Shown here: in pieces, positions 32,418 to 35,979 of the stretch | Layout of the letters: each line of letters opens with the position of its first letter | Position numbering within the stretch: position 1 is the stretch's first letter | Assembly: GCA_011523735.1 (NCBI GenBank) | Contig: WTGB01000098.1 | Span: 1-35,979, forward strand | Length of the DNA stretch: 35,979 nt | Direction of reading: 5' to 3' | Origin: Chloroflexota bacterium | GTDB taxonomy: Bacteria; Chloroflexota; Anaerolineae; Aggregatilineales; Phototrophicaceae | Notes under the pieces: model-generated | Database searches by the model: none | What the model was told of the DNA's origin: nothing | What the model saw: the letters and a program-made list of their open reading frames with translations, nothing else | Made by a program: the position numbers and the translations under genes

Positions 32418-33128
32418 ATGAGAAGGTTTAGTCTTCTTCTGCTTACTTTCGCGCTGTCAGCCTGCAGCGCGATTGAATTAAGCCAGCAGATGGCGGAGGC
32501 GACCGGCACGGGAGCGGGACCGGCAACTGAGGCGGAAGCGACCGTCGCGGCGCTGCAATCCACGGCTCGGTCCTTATCGGTGGCTGCGACAGAATCAGCG
32601 GCGACCCTGATTGCGCTGGAGACGGCCGCGGCGATTCCCGCAGCGACAACCACATCTGGAGCGGTGACAGCAAGCGCCTTCGCCTCCGCCGACACTGTTG
32701 TTTACGGCAGCGTACCGGTGGACAGCGACCGGCTGAACACGATTGCGGCACTCGCCTTTGACCGGGCGGGGCAGCTGCTGGTGAGCACGCGCGCGGGCGA
32801 GATCTACCGCTTGCGCGACAGCGACAGTGACGGATTGGCTGACGAGCGCGAGCTCATCTTCGCCGACGAGGAAGAAGCCTTGCTGCAGGTGGCGGGCATG
32901 CTCACGCGCGGAGACAGCATCATCTTGCTCAACGGAGACCGCTTGAGCCAACTGACCGACAGGGATGGCGACGGCAGCTACGATATGGTGACCCTGCTGG
33001 CGGAGCGGCTGCCGGCGGGCGAGACGCCCCTGCTGGCCAGCAATGGCATCGCCCAGGCGCCGGATGGTCGCCTCTTCAGCGCGGATCTCAACTCGGGCGA
33101 GATTCTGCTGATTCAACTGCACGAGTAG
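32418..33128 (+). CDS. Lipoprotein with Asp-rich calcium-type loops
   Basis: This 236-aa protein has a signal peptide (MRRFSLLLLTFALSA) and lipobox cysteine 16 (LSAC). An Ala/Thr/Glu-rich extended linker (about 25-90) follows, then a domain (about 100-236) with two thrombospondin-type-3-like loops, DSDSDGLADERE and DRDGDGSYD, between short beta strands such as FDRAGQLLVSTRAGEIYRLR and APDGRLFSADLNSGEILLI. These look like one or two propeller blades that bind calcium outside the cell. The frame is open from 32205, but that stretch has no coding character, and the ATG at 32418 gives a proper signal peptide. The 234 bp before it hold only an imperfect inverted repeat at 32317-32337. Confidence 0.7.
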   Translation: MRRFSLLLLTFALSACSAIELSQQMAEATGTGAGPATEAEATVAALQSTARSLSVAATESAATLIALETAAAIPAATTTSGAVTASAFASADTVVYGSVPVDSDRLNTIAALAFDRAGQLLVSTRAGEIYRLRDSDSDGLADERELIFADEEEALLQVAGMLTRGDSIILLNGDRLSQLTDRDGDGSYDMVTLLAERLPAGETPLLASNGIAQAPDGRLFSADLNSGEILLIQLHE

Positions 33129-33179
33129 ACGCAAGACCTCTGACTGACATACCAACGAGCTACGCAGACGGCGCACTGC

Positions 33180-33208
33180 TTGCCGCAGCGGGCGATTCTG
33201 CGTTATTC
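33180..33208 (+). promoter_or_regulatory. Candidate promoter of sthA
   Basis: TTGCCG (33180-33185) and TTATTC (33203-33208) are 17 bases apart, about 32 bp before the ATG at 33241. Both hexamers are only fair matches, but the spacing is ideal and the position fits. Confidence 0.4.
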
Positions 33209-33240
33209 TCAAAGTAGCACCTGGATGAGCGAGGCGGATC

Positions 33241-34707
33241 ATGGCGGAGATTATCGCGCAGGCGGAAGCCATCACCAGAAGCAAGAGCGAGCCAGCGCGC
33301 AAACCGCGGCGCTATGACTATGACATCGTCATCATCGGCTCGGGACCAGCCGGGCACCGCGCCGCCATCCAATCGGCCAAGCTGGGCAAGCGCGTCGCCG
33401 TCATCGAGAAGAAGACGCTCATCGGCGGCGTTTCGGTCAATACGGGCACCATCCCCTCCAAGACGCTGCGGGAAGCCGTGCTGCATTTGTCCGGCTTTCG
33501 CCAGCGCAGCATCTACGGCGCCTCCTACATGGTCAAGCAGAATATCACGATGAACGACCTGCTGCTGCGCGCCGACCACGTCATCCGCCACGAGATCGAG
33601 ATCAGCAAGCATCAACTCCAGCGCAATGGCGTCGAGCTCTTCGCCGGCATCGCCACGCTGGTCAATGAGCATACGGTGCACCTGCACTTCATCGGCAAAA
33701 AGGGCGAAGACGAAATCACGGCGCGGCACATCATGATCGCGGTGGGCACGACAGTGGTCAAGCCGCCGCATATTCCCTTTGACGGCGAGACCATCTTCAC
33801 CAGCGATGGCTTGCTCAAGCTGGATCATCTGCCGCGGACCCTGACGGTGGTCGGCGGCGGCGTCATCGGCTGCGAGTACGCCTGCATGTTCGCCACGTTG
33901 GGCACGCGCGTCACGCTGGTGGAGATGCAGGAACGCCTGCTGGACTTCGTCGATCACGAGATTGTCGACGCCCTGGTCTATCACATGCGGCAGCAGCGCG
34001 TGACCCTGCGCATGGGCGAGAGCGTCGCCAATATCGAACCCTGGAAGACGCGCTATGGCGACGGCGTCAAGACCAGCCTTGAAAGCGGCAAGGAGATCGT
34101 CACCGACAAGGCGCTTTACGCCATCGGCCGGCAAGGGGCGACGGCGAGCCTGGGTTTGGAGAATATCGGCATCGTGCCCGACAAACGCGGGCGCATCAAG
34201 GTCAACGAGCATTACCAAACCTCAATCCCGAATATCTACGCGGTCGGCGATGTAGTCGGCTTCCCCAGCCTGGCATCGACCTCCATGGAGCAGGGACGGA
34301 TGGCCGCTTGCCACGCTTTCGGCATCGAACATCAGAGCATCCCCGAACTCTTCCCCTACGGCATTTACGCCATCCCGGAGATCAGCACTTGCGGCGCCAA
34401 CGAAGAGGAACTGACGCGAGCCGGCATCCCCTACGAGATCGGCAAAGCCTATTACAAGGAGATCGCCCGCGGGCAGATCATCGGCGATACGATCGGGATG
34501 CTGAAGCTGGTCTTCCATCGGGAAAGTCACAAGCTGCTGGGCGTGCACATCATCGGCGAAGGCGCGAGCGAGCTGATCCACATCGGGCAGACGGTGATGG
34601 CTTTCGGCGGCACAGTCGATTATTTCATCAACACGGTCTTCAACTATCCCACGCTGGCCGAGTGTTACAAGACGGCGGCGTTTGATGGTGTGAATCGGTT
34701 GATATAG
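33241..34707 (+). CDS. sthA: Soluble pyridine nucleotide transhydrogenase
   Basis: This 488-aa flavoprotein of the disulfide-reductase superfamily transfers hydride between NADPH and NAD+ in the cytoplasm. It has an extra basic N-terminus, then the FAD motif IVIIGSGPAGHRAAIQSAKL (about 29-48). The region where related enzymes carry the redox disulfide reads LIGGVSVNTGTIPSKTLREA: the GTIPSKTL context of transhydrogenases is present and the CxxxxC pair is absent, which separates it from lipoamide dehydrogenase and mercuric reductase. The NAD(P) motif VVGGGVIGCEYACMFATLG (about 202-220), YAVGDVVGFPSLAS (about 335) and a full dimerisation domain follow. Length fits (E. coli SthA is about 466 aa). 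GAGG precedes the ATG. Confidence 0.9.
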   Translation: MAEIIAQAEAITRSKSEPARKPRRYDYDIVIIGSGPAGHRAAIQSAKLGKRVAVIEKKTLIGGVSVNTGTIPSKTLREAVLHLSGFRQRSIYGASYMVKQNITMNDLLLRADHVIRHEIEISKHQLQRNGVELFAGIATLVNEHTVHLHFIGKKGEDEITARHIMIAVGTTVVKPPHIPFDGETIFTSDGLLKLDHLPRTLTVVGGGVIGCEYACMFATLGTRVTLVEMQERLLDFVDHEIVDALVYHMRQQRVTLRMGESVANIEPWKTRYGDGVKTSLESGKEIVTDKALYAIGRQGATASLGLENIGIVPDKRGRIKVNEHYQTSIPNIYAVGDVVGFPSLASTSMEQGRMAACHAFGIEHQSIPELFPYGIYAIPEISTCGANEEELTRAGIPYEIGKAYYKEIARGQIIGDTIGMLKLVFHRESHKLLGVHIIGEGASELIHIGQTVMAFGGTVDYFINTVFNYPTLAECYKTAAFDGVNRLI

Positions 34708-34713
34708 GGGCTG

Positions 34714-35235
34714 CTAGCTGGGGTCGCTTTTGCCTTCGACTGGTTCTGAGGACATTGCATCGCGTTCGATTCGGTCGCGGCGGCGTTTGCGATCTCTGAA
34801 GAGAAACGCGCCTGCAATCAAAGAGACAGAACCGCCTATGCCTAGCAGCCCTTCAAGACTTTGCCCAGATCTAATGATGTCGATGCTGCCTGTTATCAAA
34901 ACGAGCGCCAAAACGAAAGCGGCTCCCAGCGTAAGATAGTCCCAAACAAAGAGTAGAATTTGCCTGCGGCTCTCCATTTTCGCTCGATGACGTCGGTTTT
35001 CAACCGACTCAGATCTGATAACTTGCCGCGTTTCTTGATCGTATCGATTCAATACATCTGGCGGCGGGAGGGGACCGGAAAAGTGCGAGTAGACCGCTAT
35101 TTCGCTGAAATACTGAATGAATTCAGCGCGTTTTTCTTCGGGAATATTGTCAAGAAGATCTGGTGGCAAGACCGCATCAGGCGCACGATATTCATCTCCG
35201 CGCTTACCTAGGGAAGACTCCGGCGCGTCGCTCAA
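34714..35235 (-). CDS. DUF2335 membrane protein
   Basis: The 173-aa product has a charged N-terminal half with YSHFSGPLPPPDVLNRYDQE (about 49-68) and a helical ENRRHRAKMESRRQ, then two membrane helices (about 95-118 and 128-148) and a basic tail DRKRRRDR. The 'HFxGPLPPPxxLxxY' motif, helix and two-TM hairpin are the hallmark of DUF2335 (COG5346) proteins. Their function is unknown, and they occur scattered in accessory regions. The ATG overlaps the stop of the 82-aa gene by four bases, so both are made together. Confidence 0.75.
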   Translation of the reverse strand: MSDAPESSLGKRGDEYRAPDAVLPPDLLDNIPEEKRAEFIQYFSEIAVYSHFSGPLPPPDVLNRYDQETRQVIRSESVENRRHRAKMESRRQILLFVWDYLTLGAAFVLALVLITGSIDIIRSGQSLEGLLGIGGSVSLIAGAFLFRDRKRRRDRIERDAMSSEPVEGKSDPS

Positions 35236-35480
35236 CCCTTGTTGCCTTCGGCTACACGCTTCTCATGCTCGCCAATAGCGCGCCACAAATCCGCGCCCAC
35301 CGCTTCCCAATCTGCGCGCATATCGTCGGCGATTGAACGAGACAGGATTTCGTCCGTGAACTCGTCGCCTTCCGAACGAGTGAAATCCAGCAAGCTGGCA
35401 AACCCGCGCAGAATGCTGTATTTTGGAAGATAGAATGAATTTGCGATTTTCTTCTTGTCGAATGCCACGACATCCCCCAA
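35232..35480 (-). CDS. Small hypothetical protein (82 aa), DUF2335 partner
   Basis: The protein begins MGDVVAFDKKKIANSFYLPK, has a predicted helix (ILRGFASLLDFTRSEGDEFTDEILSRSI) and ends with an acidic/basic helix ADDMRADWEAVGADLWRAIG. No family was recognised. Gene order, size and the four-base overlap with the DUF2335 gene recall two-component toxin-antitoxin or immunity pairs, but there is no direct evidence. Short direct repeats upstream (35539-35573) suggest specific regulation. No clear Shine-Dalgarno sequence beyond GGGGG before the ATG. Confidence 0.6.
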   Translation of the reverse strand: MGDVVAFDKKKIANSFYLPKYSILRGFASLLDFTRSEGDEFTDEILSRSIADDMRADWEAVGADLWRAIGEHEKRVAEGNKG

Positions 35481-35538
35481 GCTATGGTCTTAACTCAAAG
35501 TCAGCATGATTTGCAACTGTACTTTACCATATTTTCTA

Positions 35539-35573
35539 TCCAAACCATAGCAGCTTTGCTTTCCACACCATAG
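35539..35573 (-). repeat. Direct repeats upstream of the DUF2335 operon
   Basis: Reading the minus strand, CTATGGTGTGGA (35573-35562) and CTATGGTTTGGA (35550-35539) are repeated 23 bp apart, close to two helical turns. A further ATGGTAAAG and an inverted CTATGGT (35482-35488, plus strand) lie nearer the gene. This arrangement fits cooperative binding of a regulator in the divergent region 35481-35661. Confidence 0.5.
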
Positions 35574-35622
35574 ATAGCATAGTGTCTGCGCCTTCGCCAG
35601 TCAACAACTCCCAATCCCCCTG

Positions 35623-35631
35623 TGCTATACT
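35623..35631 (+). promoter_or_regulatory. Extended -10 promoter of the methyltransferase gene
   Basis: TGC-TATACT is an extended -10 (TGn plus a near-consensus hexamer) 30 bp before the ATG at 35662. No clear -35 is needed for this promoter class. The ribosome binding site GAGG is at 35652-35655. Confidence 0.5.
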
Positions 35632-35661
35632 CAACGCGCCAATTCACCCGCGAGGCAGCCC

Positions 35662-35979
35662 ATGAAAAACCGGCTCTACTACGGCGACAACCTGGAAATC
35701 CTGCGCAACCGCGAATACTTCCCCGACGAATGCGTCGACCTCATCTACCTCGACCCGCCCTTCAACAGCAACCGCAATTACAACGTGCTCTTCAAGTCCG
35801 AGAGCGGCGCCGACAGCGAAGCGCAGATCACCGCCTTCGAGGACACCTGGCATTGGGGCGAGACCGCCGAAGCGACCTACGACGACCTCATCGTGGGCGC
35901 GCCGCACAAGGTCGCCACCGCCATCGAAGCGCTGATGAACCTGATCGAGCGCAACCAGATGATGGCCTACCTGGTGATG
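35662..35979 (+). CDS. Site-specific DNA methyltransferase, N-terminal part
   Basis: The frame is open from an ATG at 35662 to the right edge (106 codons), so the gene is cut by the window. It begins MKNRLYYGDNLEILRNREYF and contains VDLIYLDPPFNSNRNYNVLF, the catalytic DPPF motif (IV) of N6-adenine/N4-cytosine methyltransferases with the 'GDNLEIL' start typical of the beta-class, type III Mod-like and stand-alone enzymes. It transfers methyl from S-adenosylmethionine to DNA bases; the AdoMet-binding FxGxG motif would lie downstream. A partner nuclease may follow outside the window. A good ribosome binding site (GAGG) and extended -10 support the start. Confidence 0.85.
   Translation, partial: MKNRLYYGDNLEILRNREYFPDECVDLIYLDPPFNSNRNYNVLFKSESGADSEAQITAFEDTWHWGETAEATYDDLIVGAPHKVATAIEALMNLIERNQMMAYLVM

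Noticed and set aside
33160..34218. 352-codon minus-strand frame antisense to sthA
   Set aside because: SthA is unambiguous; the antisense product is a His/Asp/Ala-rich mirror of its codon bias.

Overview
The window looks like a chromosomal segment of a moderately G+C-rich bacterium, most plausibly a member of Chloroflexota (Anaerolineae-like). This rests on the style of the gene content: a Thr/Pro/Asp-repeat surface protein with a C-terminal anchor, lipoproteins, GAF/PAS-linked class III cyclases, a GT-C membrane glycosyltransferase and PD40 propeller proteins. No rRNA or tRNA gene was seen, so the assignment is inference.

Housekeeping part, 1 to 20 kb. The left edge holds the end of a repeat-rich anchored surface protein, a 4-TM holin-fold membrane protein, a GT4 glycosyltransferase coupled to a MATE exporter, and a convergent GT-C glycosyltransferase. 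A small minus-strand cluster at 6.0-7.3 kb (membrane peptide, unknown protein, phage-type fibre protein) has its own promoter. Then come an FxLYD-like lipoprotein, an SRPBCC/AHSA1 protein, recF, a TolB-like propeller and a two-gene permease system (TIGR03943 protein plus UPF0718/ArsP-like permease). They are followed by two overlapping class III cyclase genes with a tiny glycine-zipper membrane gene behind them, an FAD-dependent oxidoreductase and tsaD.

Phage-derived island, about 20.0-30.6 kb, all minus strand. It encodes four paralogous fibre/receptor-binding-like proteins (one an in-frame deletion derivative), a small structural-type protein, two paralogous tail-tube-like proteins, a 521-aa tail-type protein, two long effector-like proteins, a coiled-coil membrane protein and a holin-like protein. 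No terminase, portal, capsid, tape measure, integrase or lysin is visible. Seven leaders in the island carry the same structured element: a long hairpin whose stem changes completely between copies while its loop stays almost constant, followed by a conserved TTCACA and a second small hairpin. Stem differences mostly become G-U pairs on the minus strand, so the element most likely acts as RNA in the mRNA leaders.

Promoters of both the island and the separate 6-7 kb fibre cluster overlap TAGAAC-N4-GTTCTA-like boxes, which resemble the LexA boxes of Gram-positive bacteria. This suggests that both loci are derepressed together by DNA damage. A perfect 24-bp palindrome marks the upstream end of the island.

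Right part, 30.8-36 kb. A multi-pass membrane protein, a lipoprotein, a soluble transhydrogenase (sthA), and a two-gene operon (82-aa protein plus DUF2335 membrane protein) are followed by a divergently transcribed, truncated DNA methyltransferase, possibly the edge of a restriction or defence island.

The two most notable items are the repeated covarying RNA element and its phage-derived islet, and the neighbouring cyclase pair whose active-site residues are split between the two proteins as in mammalian C1/C2 domains.
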